DNA from: Hyphomicrobiales bacterium
GTDB lineage: Bacteria; Pseudomonadota; Alphaproteobacteria; Rhizobiales; Rhizobiaceae
Assembly (NCBI GenBank): GCA_900473745.1
Contig: UCMW01000016.1
Coordinates: 44,062-108,061 of the forward strand
Reading direction: 5' to 3'
Length of the DNA: 64,000 nucleotides
Part shown: in pieces, positions 55,536 to 64,000 of the stretch
Position numbering within the stretch: position 1 is the first letter of the stretch
Layout: each line of letters opens with the position of its first letter
Notes under the pieces: generated by a model
Told to the model about the DNA's origin: nothing
What the model saw: the letters and a program-made list of their open reading frames with translations, nothing else
The model's database searches: none
Made by a program: the position numbers and the translations under genes

Positions 55536-56462
55536 TCAGCCGTTCATGGCGACGGCAATCTCGGCGGCGAGACGCGCATTGTTCTCGACCAGTGCGATAT
55601 TGGTCTTCAGCGAGCGGCCGCCGGTGAGGTGGAAGATGTTGTCGAGCAAATAGGGCGTGACCTGCTTGCCGGCGATCTCGTCGCGTTCGGCATTGGCAAG
55701 CGCCCGGCTGATGTAGATTTCCATCTCCTCGCGCGGGATCTCGTCGGCCTCCGGCACGGGGTTGGCGATCAGCATGCCACCGTCGATGCCGAGCTGGTCG
55801 CGCATCTTCTGGAAATTGGCGATGGCCGCCGGGCTCTGCAGGTTCAGCACGCTCTTAAGGCCGGAGTTGCGCGACCAGAAGGCCGGGAAGTCTTCGCTGT
55901 CATAGGTCACGACAGGCACGCCACGGGTTTCCAGCACTTCGAGCGTTTTCGGAATGTCGAGAATGGCCTTGGGGCCGGCCGACACGACGATCACAGCGGT
56001 GCGGGTCAGCTCTTCCAGGTCGGCCGAGATGTCGAAGCTCTCTTCGGCGCCGCGATGCACGCCGCCAATGCCGCCGGTCGCAAAGACATGGATGCCGGCG
56101 CGATAGGCAGCAATCATGGTGGCGGCGACGGTCGTTGCGCCGTTGCGGCGCTCTGCGATCGCAAACGCAAGATCGGCGCGCGAGAGCTTCATCACATGCT
56201 CCATCTGCGCCAGCGCCTCGAGTTCGGCCGGTTCGAGGCCAATATGGAGGACGCCCTTGATGACGGCTATGGTCGCGGGTACCGCGCCCTGCTGGCGGAC
56301 GATGTCCTCGACGCTGCGGGCCATCTGCAGATTGCCCGGGTAGGGCATGCCATGGGTGATGATGGTCGATTCCAGCGCCACGATCGGCGCGCCGCGCTGT
56401 TTTGCGGCGCTCACTTCGCTCGAATAGGTGATGGGCAGGAGAGGAGAGATGGAACGGGTCAT
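55536..56462 (-). CDS. psuG: Pseudouridine-5'-phosphate glycosidase
   Basis: 308 residues, normal length. It splits the C-C bond of pseudouridine 5'-phosphate to give uracil and ribose 5-phosphate. Motifs: GAPIVALESTIITHGMPYP, FATGGIGGVHRGAEESFD, DLEELTRTAVIVVSAGPKAILD, and PVVTYDSEDFPAFWSRNSG. The catalytic Lys lies in the AGPKAILDI block. GGAAG precedes the start. It lies 29 bp after psuK, and the two enzymes act in sequence. Confidence 0.95.
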   Translation of the reverse strand: MTRSISPLLPITYSSEVSAAKQRGAPIVALESTIITHGMPYPGNLQMARSVEDIVRQQGAVPATIAVIKGVLHIGLEPAELEALAQMEHVMKLSRADLAFAIAERRNGATTVAATMIAAYRAGIHVFATGGIGGVHRGAEESFDISADLEELTRTAVIVVSAGPKAILDIPKTLEVLETRGVPVVTYDSEDFPAFWSRNSGLKSVLNLQSPAAIANFQKMRDQLGIDGGMLIANPVPEADEIPREEMEIYISRALANAERDEIAGKQVTPYLLDNIFHLTGGRSLKTNIALVENNARLAAEIAVAMNG

Positions 56463-56491
56463 GGGGGATCTTCCGCTTGAATTTCAGGGTC

Positions 56492-57436
56492 TCATGACAG
56501 GAAACGGGCAGGCGGGACAAGAGCCAACTGGCTCAGCAGCCTTTCTGCCGACAAGTTTTCGTCGGTCGCATGGGGTGATGCGAGCGTCAATGCGGCACTC
56601 GCGGTGCCATGTCGCAAGGCGTCCGAGAGCGAGGCGCCCGCAAGCCGTGCATCAAGGAAGCCGGCGGCAAAGGCATCGCCGGCGCCGGTGACGTCGGCAA
56701 TCGTCTCCAGGGACAAGGGTTCGATCAGCGCAATGCCGTCGTGATCGAAGGCGATTGTCGGGCCGCTGCCACTGGTCACAGTGCCTGCCATCACGCCCTG
56801 TGCCCGCAGCATGGTCGGCCAGCCTTCTGGCGTATCGGGCCGTCCGCCTGCCATCACCTCGGCCTCTGCGCCGTTCATGAAGAGATGGCTGATATGGGGC
56901 AGGGCGGCCCGGAATTTGATGACTTTTGCCGGCGAAATGGCGATGGCGGATATGCCCTTTCCGGCCGCATGGCAGGATGACGCAAGGGCTGTCAGCGTGT
57001 CGGCCGGCAAGTTTGCGTCGGTCAGCACGTGGGTAGCGAGCGCCAGGCTGTCGCGCAGCGACCGGGCCTTCAGCCGCCGCGCGGTGAAGGCATCGTAGAG
57101 GGCCATGTCGGCAAGCGCGATCACCAGATTGCCGTCGCGTTCGAGAATGGCGGTGTAGCTCGGCGTGGCCCTGTCGAGGAACATGACCGGCTGATCGTCG
57201 AGGCCGGCGCGGTCTGCCGCGTCCGCCACCATCTGGCCTGCCGCATCGCCACCACGCGGCGCAATCAGGCGAACTTTATGACCCAGACGGGAGAGATTGC
57301 GGGCTGCATTGAAGACACCGCCGCCGGCTTCCTCGAACCATGCGCCAGGATTGCTAGCACCAGGTTTCGTATCGCCGAAAATGCGTCCCCGGCGGTCGAT
57401 ATGAGCGCCACCGATTGCCAGGATTTCGACCGTCAT
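56492..57436 (-). CDS. psuK: Pseudouridine kinase (PfkB family)
   Basis: 314 residues from ATG 57436, with GGAGG seven bases upstream; an ATG at 57442 is less likely. It phosphorylates pseudouridine for PsuG. The PfkB sugar-kinase signatures are present: the N-terminal [13 protein letters not shown], the [15 protein letters not shown] block and the catalytic [18 protein letters not shown] with the base Asp. ADxALYDAF and [11 protein letters not shown] also fit the family. The gene order psuK-psuG is the standard pair for pseudouridine breakdown. Its start is about 100 bp from the SOS box of recA, divergently. Confidence 0.9.
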   Translation of the reverse strand: MTVEILAIGGAHIDRRGRIFGDTKPGASNPGAWFEEAGGGVFNAARNLSRLGHKVRLIAPRGGDAAGQMVADAADRAGLDDQPVMFLDRATPSYTAILERDGNLVIALADMALYDAFTARRLKARSLRDSLALATHVLTDANLPADTLTALASSCHAAGKGISAIAISPAKVIKFRAALPHISHLFMNGAEAEVMAGGRPDTPEGWPTMLRAQGVMAGTVTSGSGPTIAFDHDGIALIEPLSLETIADVTGAGDAFAAGFLDARLAGASLSDALRHGTASAALTLASPHATDENLSAERLLSQLALVPPARFLS

Positions 57437-57536
57437 GCGCATCCCTCCGAAGCCCTGGATTCACGAATCGAAGCCGGCAAGCCAGCTGCAAAGTCGACCT
57501 CCCGCCTGCACCATCTCGCCACCCGCACAAATCGCA

Positions 57537-57551
57537 GAACATATTTCGAAC
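57537..57551 (+). promoter_or_regulatory. LexA SOS box (GAAC-N7-GAAC) upstream of recA
   Basis: GAAC at 57537-57540 and 57548-57551 are separated by seven bases, the direct-repeat operator known for alphaproteobacterial LexA. A -35-like TTCGAA (57545-57550) overlaps it and has TATTAT 17 bp downstream (57568-57573), so LexA binding would block that promoter. Confidence 0.8.
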
Positions 57552-57593
57552 ATTCCATGGAAAGCCATATTATTTCAATCGCTTCATGGGCTC

Positions 57594-57622
57594 TTGCAAA
57601 AACAGAACAAAAAGGGTACATA
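57594..57622 (+). promoter_or_regulatory. Candidate second recA promoter
   Basis: TTGCAA (57594-57599) and TACATA (57617-57622) are 17 bp apart, ending about 57 bp before the recA start. It matches only loosely and may be chance; the SOS-controlled promoter may be the real one. Confidence 0.25.
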
Positions 57623-57678
57623 TTGCTCATCGGCGGCTTCATTGCCTATGCGGCCTCAATAACCTAAAGGTGGATCCA

Positions 57679-58767
<1,089 letters not shown>

Positions 58768-58795
58768 GGCTGCCGTCCACCTTTCTGATATTTTG

Positions 58796-58830
58796 CCGGC
58801 CGCGTTTCCCTGGAGACGCGGCCGGTTTTC
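58796..58830 (+). terminator. Rho-independent terminator after recA
   Basis: CCGGCCGCGT (58796-58805) pairs with ACGCGGCCGG (58816-58825) and is followed by TTTTC. It is 28 bp past the stop. Confidence 0.85.
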
Positions 58831-58921
58831 GTTGCGGCTGCTGGACAGGGATGAAGCCGGGCGATAAAAGCCATTGATTTTGCAAATCGGCCGGCTTCCC
58901 GGCCTGAATGAAGGGCGTGAC

Positions 58922-61579
58922 ATGAGCGGTGTAAACGACATCCGGTCGACTTTTCTCGACTACTTCAAGACGAACGGTCACGAGGTCGTTTCCTCCAGTC
59001 CGCTGGTGCCGCGCAACGACCCGACGCTGATGTTCACCAATGCCGGCATGGTGCAGTTCAAGAACGTCTTCACCGGTCTGGAACAGCGTCCCTACTCGAC
59101 GGCGGTGACCGCGCAGAAATGCGTGCGCGCGGGCGGCAAGCACAACGATCTCGACAATGTCGGTTATACCGCGCGTCACCATACCTTCTTCGAAATGCTC
59201 GGCAATTTCTCTTTCGGCGACTATTTCAAGGAGCGTGCGATCGAGCTCGCCTGGAACCTGATCACCAAGGAATTCGGCATCGACCGCAACCGCCTACTTG
59301 TCACTGTCTACCATACGGATGACGAGGCGCATGGCCTTTGGAAGAAGATCGCCGGTCTGTCGGATGACAAGATCATCCGCATCCCGACCAGCGACAATTT
59401 CTGGGCCATGGGTGACACCGGTCCTTGTGGCCCGTGTTCAGAAATCTTCTATGATCACGGCGACCATATCTGGGGTGGCCCTCCGGGTTCGCCGGACGAG
59501 GACGGTGACCGCTTCATCGAGATCTGGAACCTCGTCTTCATGCAGTACGAGCAGATCACGAAGGAGGAACGGGTCAACCTGCCGCGCCCGTCGATCGATA
59601 CCGGTATGGGTCTCGAGCGCGTCGCGGCACTCTTGCAAGGCAAACACGACAATTACGACATCGACTTGTTCCGCGCGCTGATCGACGCCTCGGTCGATCT
59701 GACCGGCGTCAAGGCCGAAGGCGAGCGCCGGGCGAGCCACCGAGTCATCGCCGATCACCTTCGCTCGTCTGCCTTCCTGATCGCCGATGGCGTGCTGCCG
59801 TCGAACGAAGGTCGTGGCTACGTGCTTCGCCGCATCATGCGCCGCGCCATGCGTCATGCACAGCTGCTCGGTGCGAAGGATCCGATCATCTTCAAGCTCC
59901 TGCCCGTCCTCGTGCAGCAGATGGGCCGGGCCTATCCGGAACTGGTCCGTGCCGAATCCCTGATTTCGGAGACGCTGAAGCTCGAAGAAAACAGGTTCCG
60001 CAAGACGCTCGAACGCGGCCTGACGCTTTTGTCGGATGCCACGGCCACTCTCGACAAGGGCGACAGCCTCGACGGCGAAACCGCTTTCAAACTTTATGAC
60101 ACATACGGCTTCCCGCTCGACCTGACGCAGGACGCCTTGCGCGGGCGCGGCATCGGTGTCGATCTGACCAGCTTCAACGATGCCATGCAGCGCCAGAAGG
60201 CGGAAGCCCGTGCCAACTGGGCCGGCTCCGGCGACAAGGCGACCGAAACTGTCTGGTTCGAGCTCAAGGAGAGGTTCGGCGCGACCGAATTCCTCGGTTA
60301 CAGCTCTGAGACGGCCGAAGGCCAGGTTCTGGCCGTCGTCAAGGACGGCAAGGTCGTCGATCAGGCCAGCGCCGGTGAAGAGGTGCAGATCGTCGTCAAC
60401 CAGACGCCGTTCTACGGCGAGTCGGGTGGCCAGACGGGCGATACCGGTGAAATCGTCGGCGAGGGATATTCGCTTGCGGTCACCGACACCCAGAAGAAGG
60501 GTGAAGGCGTCTTCGTGCATGTCGCGACCGTACAGAACGGGATCGTGAAGGCGGGTGGTGCCGTGACGCTCAACGTCGATCATGCGCGCCGCTCGCGCCT
60601 GCGCTCCAACCATTCGGCGACCCATCTCCTGCACGAGGCGCTGCGCGAAGTGCTCGGCACCCATGTGGCGCAGAAGGGCTCGCTGGTCGCGCCCGAGCGC
60701 CTGCGTTTCGACATCTCGCATCCGAAGCCGATTTCGGCGGAGGAGCTGAAGGTTGTCGAGGAGATGGCCAACGAGATCATCCTGCAGAATTCGCCGGTCA
60801 CGACCCGCCTGATGGCCGTCGATGACGCGATCGCGGAAGGCGCGATGGCGCTCTTCGGCGAAAAATACGGCGATGAAGTCCGCGTCGTGTCGATGGGCAC
60901 GGCGGTGCGCGGCGACAAGGCCGGCAAGGCCTATTCGATCGAACTCTGCGGCGGCACGCATGTGTCGGCCACCGGCGATATCGGTCTCGTGCGGCTCGTC
61001 GGCGAAAGTGCTGTCGGCGCTGGCGTGCGTCGCCTCGAGGCGCTGACCGGTGAAGCGGCCCGTTCCTATCTTTCCGAGCAGGACGAGCGGGTGAAGACGC
61101 TCGCATCGACGCTGAAGGTGCAGCCGACGGATGTCGTTGCCCGTGTCGAGGCTCTGGTCGAGGAACGCCGCAAGCTCGAAAAGGAACTGGCGGATGCCAA
61201 GCGCAAGCTCGCCATGGGCGGCGGTGCCACCGGTGGTGCCGAAGCGCCGAAGCAGGTCAATGGCGTCAACTTCGTTGGCCGCACGCTTGCCGGCATCGAT
61301 GCCAAGGATCTGAAGGGCATGGCCGACGAGGCCAAGGCCGGACTTGCGACGGCCGTCGTCCTCTTGATCGCGGTTGCCGAAGACGGCAAGGCGAGCGCTG
61401 TCGTGTCGGTCACGCCTGACCTCACCGATCGTTTCAGCGCCGTCGATCTCGTGCGTGTCGCTTCTGCCGCACTCGGCGGCAAGGGTGGCGGCGGACGGCC
61501 GGACATGGCCCAGGCCGGAGGCCCGGATGGTGCTCAGGCCGATGCGGCGATTGCCGCGGTCGAGGCAGCGCTCAGCTGA
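58922..61579 (+). CDS. alaS: Alanyl-tRNA synthetase
   Basis: 885 residues from ATG 58922, with AAGGG 7 bases upstream; the frame is open 16 codons more without support. The class II catalytic core has [20 protein letters not shown] (motif-2 region), [11 protein letters not shown] and [15 protein letters not shown]. The editing domain has the zinc ligands [13 protein letters not shown] and [13 protein letters not shown]. The C-terminal DHHA1 domain follows a Gly/Ala linker. It charges tRNA-Ala and removes mischarged Ser or Gly. Gene order recA-alaS is common in alphaproteobacteria. Confidence 0.97.
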   Translation: MSGVNDIRSTFLDYFKTNGHEVVSSSPLVPRNDPTLMFTNAGMVQFKNVFTGLEQRPYSTAVTAQKCVRAGGKHNDLDNVGYTARHHTFFEMLGNFSFGDYFKERAIELAWNLITKEFGIDRNRLLVTVYHTDDEAHGLWKKIAGLSDDKIIRIPTSDNFWAMGDTGPCGPCSEIFYDHGDHIWGGPPGSPDEDGDRFIEIWNLVFMQYEQITKEERVNLPRPSIDTGMGLERVAALLQGKHDNYDIDLFRALIDASVDLTGVKAEGERRASHRVIADHLRSSAFLIADGVLPSNEGRGYVLRRIMRRAMRHAQLLGAKDPIIFKLLPVLVQQMGRAYPELVRAESLISETLKLEENRFRKTLERGLTLLSDATATLDKGDSLDGETAFKLYDTYGFPLDLTQDALRGRGIGVDLTSFNDAMQRQKAEARANWAGSGDKATETVWFELKERFGATEFLGYSSETAEGQVLAVVKDGKVVDQASAGEEVQIVVNQTPFYGESGGQTGDTGEIVGEGYSLAVTDTQKKGEGVFVHVATVQNGIVKAGGAVTLNVDHARRSRLRSNHSATHLLHEALREVLGTHVAQKGSLVAPERLRFDISHPKPISAEELKVVEEMANEIILQNSPVTTRLMAVDDAIAEGAMALFGEKYGDEVRVVSMGTAVRGDKAGKAYSIELCGGTHVSATGDIGLVRLVGESAVGAGVRRLEALTGEAARSYLSEQDERVKTLASTLKVQPTDVVARVEALVEERRKLEKELADAKRKLAMGGGATGGAEAPKQVNGVNFVGRTLAGIDAKDLKGMADEAKAGLATAVVLLIAVAEDGKASAVVSVTPDLTDRFSAVDLVRVASAALGGKGGGGRPDMAQAGGPDGAQADAAIAAVEAALS

Positions 61580-61585
61580 TGATAT

Positions 61586-61625
61586 CGAAACGGGGCCGGC
61601 GGTAACGCCGGCCTCTTTCGTTTCG
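61586..61625. terminator. Bidirectional terminator between alaS and the SulP gene
   Basis: Inner arms GGCCGGCG (61594-61601) and CGCCGGCC (61606-61613) with loop GTAA are extended by outer arms CGAAACG (61586-61592) and CGTTTCG (61619-61625). A T-rich tract lies on the plus strand. The SulP gene ends at 61684 on the other strand. Confidence 0.82.
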
Positions 61626-61683
61626 GGCAATCCTTACCCCTCTGCCGCTGGTCATCGCCGCAACAGTCGCGCAGTGCATCCGG

Positions 61684-63321
61684 TTACGATGGATCGCTCG
61701 ACCTAACGCGCTCCGCAATCTGACGTCGAGCTTCATCGAAGGACGGGACGAAGTGGACGCCGTGTTCCGGCACTTCGTGATGCAGCAGCATCTGCCGCAT
61801 CTCCGGGCGGTCCGAGACGACATAGACCTGCACATTTTGGCGCACGGCCTTGCGGATGACGCCGGCGAGCAGGTTGACGCCCGACGTGTCGATGAAACGG
61901 ATCCCGTGGCAGTCAAGGACGAGATTGCGGTGGTCATCCGCGATCCTGTCGAGAACGGCACTGGCTGCGGCAACGGCGCCGAAGAAGAAGGCCCCGTCCA
62001 GCCGATAGGTCACCGTCTCGGTGTCCATTGGCTCCAGCGGGTTCTCGGCCCTTTCCGGTGTGATGCGGACATTTCTCGACATTTGATGGATGAACTGCAG
62101 GGCGGCGAGCGAAAAGCCGACGACGATGCCTTCCGTCAGGTCGCGGAAGATGACGAGCAGGAATGTGACGGCCAGAATCAGCGTTTCGCCGCGCGAAGAG
62201 CGGACAAGGGCCGCGATCGCGGATTTCTCCACCATGTTCCAGGAGACGACCGCCAGCACGCCGGCAAGGGCTGCGAGCGGGATGTAGGCGGCGAGCGGCG
62301 CTGCCACCAGCATGAAGACGAGCAGGAAGACGGCATGCAACATGCCCGAGACGGGGCTGGTCGCGCCGGCCCGGACATTGGTCGCGGTGCGGGCGATGGT
62401 TCCCGTCACGCAGATGCCGCCGAACATGGCAGAGGCGATGTTGGCCACACCCTGGCCCACAAGTTCGGTGTTGGATCTGTGCCGCCGCCCCGTCATGCCA
62501 TCGGCAACGACGGCCGATAGCAGGGATTCGATCGCGCCGAGCAGGGCAAAGGCGATGGCATCGGGCAGAACGGCGATCGCGAGATCGAACGACAGGTTCG
62601 GAAGGGCCGGCATTGGCAGGCCGGAGGGGATGCCGCCGAATTTCGAGCCTATGGTCGAAACCGGAAGGTCGAGGGCTGCCGAAGTAGCCGAGGCCATGAT
62701 CACCGCAATCAGCAGGCCTGGCCAGGACGGGCGATAACGGCGCAGCAGCAAGATGACGGTCACAGTCAGGCCTGCAATCGCGGCGGCCGCTGGCGAGAAG
62801 CCGGGGAGGGCTGCCGCGATGGCAGAAAGCTTGTCGGCCAGCGGGCCGGGCTCGCCATTGGGAAAGCTCAAGCCGAGCAATTCGCCGATCTGGCTGGCAA
62901 AAATGATCACTGCGATGCCCGCCGTAAAACCCACAGTGACCGGATAGGGGATGAACTTGATGTAGTCCCCGATCCTCAAGAGCCCGCAGGCGATCAGCAT
63001 CAGGCCGGCCATTGCAGTTGCGAGGATCAGGCCGTCGATGCCGTGGCTTGCCACGGTCGCGCTGACGAGCACGATGAAGGCACCGGCCGGGCCGCCGATC
63101 TGGTGGCGGCTGCCGCCGAGCAGGGAAACGAGGAAGCCGCCGATGATCGCTGTGTAGAGGCCTCGGTCCGGCGTCACGCCTGAGGCGATGGCGATGGCCA
63201 TGGACAGCGGCAGTGCGACGATGGCCACGGTGAGACCGGCCAGTGCATCGGCCTTGAACCTCGCGGGACCATAACCTTCTTTGATAACACTGACGGTTTT
63301 CGGCAAGATGGCTTCGGTCAT
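61684..63321 (-). CDS. SulP family anion transporter with STAS domain
   Basis: 545 residues from ATG 63321; the frame is open far upstream to 63903 but overlaps the next gene's sequence on the other strand and is not coding there. About 11 membrane helices include the SulP signature region VTPDRGLYTAIIGGFLVSLL, then GGSRHQIGGPAGAFIVLV. The C-terminal STAS domain (about 430-530) has LVLDCHGIRFIDTSGVNLLAG. SulP members carry sulfate, bicarbonate or dicarboxylates; the substrate here is open. It stands alone and is convergent with alaS. Confidence 0.9.
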   Translation of the reverse strand: MTEAILPKTVSVIKEGYGPARFKADALAGLTVAIVALPLSMAIAIASGVTPDRGLYTAIIGGFLVSLLGGSRHQIGGPAGAFIVLVSATVASHGIDGLILATAMAGLMLIACGLLRIGDYIKFIPYPVTVGFTAGIAVIIFASQIGELLGLSFPNGEPGPLADKLSAIAAALPGFSPAAAAIAGLTVTVILLLRRYRPSWPGLLIAVIMASATSAALDLPVSTIGSKFGGIPSGLPMPALPNLSFDLAIAVLPDAIAFALLGAIESLLSAVVADGMTGRRHRSNTELVGQGVANIASAMFGGICVTGTIARTATNVRAGATSPVSGMLHAVFLLVFMLVAAPLAAYIPLAALAGVLAVVSWNMVEKSAIAALVRSSRGETLILAVTFLLVIFRDLTEGIVVGFSLAALQFIHQMSRNVRITPERAENPLEPMDTETVTYRLDGAFFFGAVAAASAVLDRIADDHRNLVLDCHGIRFIDTSGVNLLAGVIRKAVRQNVQVYVVSDRPEMRQMLLHHEVPEHGVHFVPSFDEARRQIAERVRSSDPS

Positions 63322-63483
63322 CGCTTTTTTGATGGCATGTGTCCCGTCACGGCATCCCCCGATTGCCTTTTGGCGGCATTGGAGCCTGAGTCCCACTGTT
63401 TGACAACATGGCCAAAGGAATAGGTCGGTTAGGCAGGCCTCCATCCGGCTGTTCGCCCGGGATGATTTTCCGTATGTAGGTCG

Positions 63484-64000
63484 ATGATGAAAACAGAAAC
63501 CAGCTATCCGACCCTGATCGTCTATCCCCGCCGCGGCTTCGGTGTTCTCTGGGCCGCCATGGCGGCCATTCTCTTGTCCGTGTCCATCGGCGGGTTGATG
63601 GCCAGCCTCCTGGGGGGCGATTGGGCGAGCCTGATGGTTCTCGTCTATCTGGTGCTGCTCGCCTCTGCCGTCTTCGGGCTGCGCAAGGGATGGCGTGATC
63701 TCGTTCGCGCCACGCGGCCGGTGATCGAACTCAACAATGAGGAACTGATCGATCTCAGGATCGAAAAGCGGATCCCCTGGGCGTCCATGGTGGAACTGGC
63801 CCAGCGTCGCGTGGAAGGCCGCTGGTTGGTCGACATCGACTATCTGGACGAGGATGATCCGGATCGCCTCGAGAGCTACGAGTTGCCTCTGACCGGTTAC
63901 CATATCTCGGGCCGGCGCCTCGGGGCCGAGATCCGCAAGCGCTTTGCCGAGGTCGATGCCGAGAGCGATACCGCTGAAACAGAAAACCCGGCCACGTTGC
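63484..64000 (+). CDS. Small two-helix membrane protein with PH-like C-terminal part (cut by window edge)
   Basis: A frame from ATG 63484 (a second ATG follows at once) stays open to the window end, at least 172 residues. Two membrane helices (about 19-42 and 46-64: FGVLWAAMAAILLSVSIGGL and WASLMVLVYLVLLASAVFGL) precede a soluble part with VIELNNEELIDLRIEKRIPW and RWLVDIDYLDEDD, resembling the STM3941/PH-like membrane proteins. Its end is rich in Glu and Ala. The role is unknown. It is divergent from the SulP gene, 162 bp away. Confidence 0.7.
   Translation, partial: MMKTETSYPTLIVYPRRGFGVLWAAMAAILLSVSIGGLMASLLGGDWASLMVLVYLVLLASAVFGLRKGWRDLVRATRPVIELNNEELIDLRIEKRIPWASMVELAQRRVEGRWLVDIDYLDEDDPDRLESYELPLTGYHISGRRLGAEIRKRFAEVDAESDTAETENPATL

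Noticed and set aside
59438..61630. A 730-codon minus-strand open frame
   Set aside because: It is antisense to alaS, which is unmistakable. The mirror translation is Arg/Asp/His-rich without domains.

Overview
The window is a stretch of ordinary chromosome from an alphaproteobacterium of the Rhizobiales, most likely Rhizobiaceae. The pointers are GC-rich coding, an alphaproteobacterial SOS box (GAAC-N7-GAAC) upstream of recA, a CckA hybrid kinase, a class II DAHP synthase, a DksA that has lost its zinc-finger cysteines, a giant GPR/RgsE-like polar-growth protein, a STAS-fused MlaE operon and a cobalamin-riboswitch-controlled bluB. I saw no insertion sequence, prophage, CRISPR array, tRNA or rRNA. 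Both ends cut genes: a MarR regulator at the left and a small membrane protein at the right.

Layout. 1-3 kb: MarR regulator divergent from an alpha/beta hydrolase with an inverted repeat between them, a pyridoxamine-phosphate-oxidase-fold protein, and an active-looking diguanylate cyclase. 3-7.4 kb: two unrelated fumarases, class I Fe-S and class II FumC, flanking a membrane protein with a degenerate GGDEF domain. 7.8-16.3 kb: an L,D-transpeptidase, gph, rpiA, a DUF2059 protein, gor, a second hydrolase and the class II DAHP synthase. 16.3-22.2 kb: an orphan TadE/TadG-like pair, a GFA-fold protein, an unassigned DNA-binding-like protein and an LtaS/OpgB-type phosphoglycerol transferase. 22.3-31 kb: nadE, a PD40 beta-propeller protein, riboswitch plus bluB, a DUF2865 protein, a quorum-sensing luxR/luxI pair whose luxI carries an in-frame amber codon, and a malic enzyme fused to a phosphotransacetylase-like domain. 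31-36.3 kb: an LpxH-like phosphoesterase and a four-gene Mla lipid-transport operon. 36.4-42.4 kb: the 1998-residue coiled-coil protein. 42.8-49.7 kb: an Hpt-like small protein, a 2Fe-2S ferredoxin, a DUF922 protein, folP-folB-folK, a secreted hypothetical protein and ycjX-ycjF. 49.8-64 kb: a SixA-like phosphatase, dksA, a FliO-like protein, cckA, psuK-psuG, recA, alaS, a SulP transporter and the cut gene.

Genes that work together: folP/folB/folK make the pterin-pABA part of folate. psuK/psuG degrade pseudouridine. mlaE/F/D plus the lipoprotein form an envelope phospholipid transporter. The riboswitch lets B12 control synthesis of its own lower ligand by BluB. CckA starts the CtrA cell-cycle phosphorelay. 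The large coiled-coil protein, the L,D-transpeptidase and the Mla system all concern the envelope of a polar-growing cell.

The most striking anomaly is the LuxI-type acyl-homoserine-lactone synthase gene. It is intact in frame on both sides of one TAG codon at codon 112, just after the catalytic core, and has a lux-box-like inverted repeat upstream. Otherwise the window is mostly conserved housekeeping DNA, and I do not claim a wholly new system.
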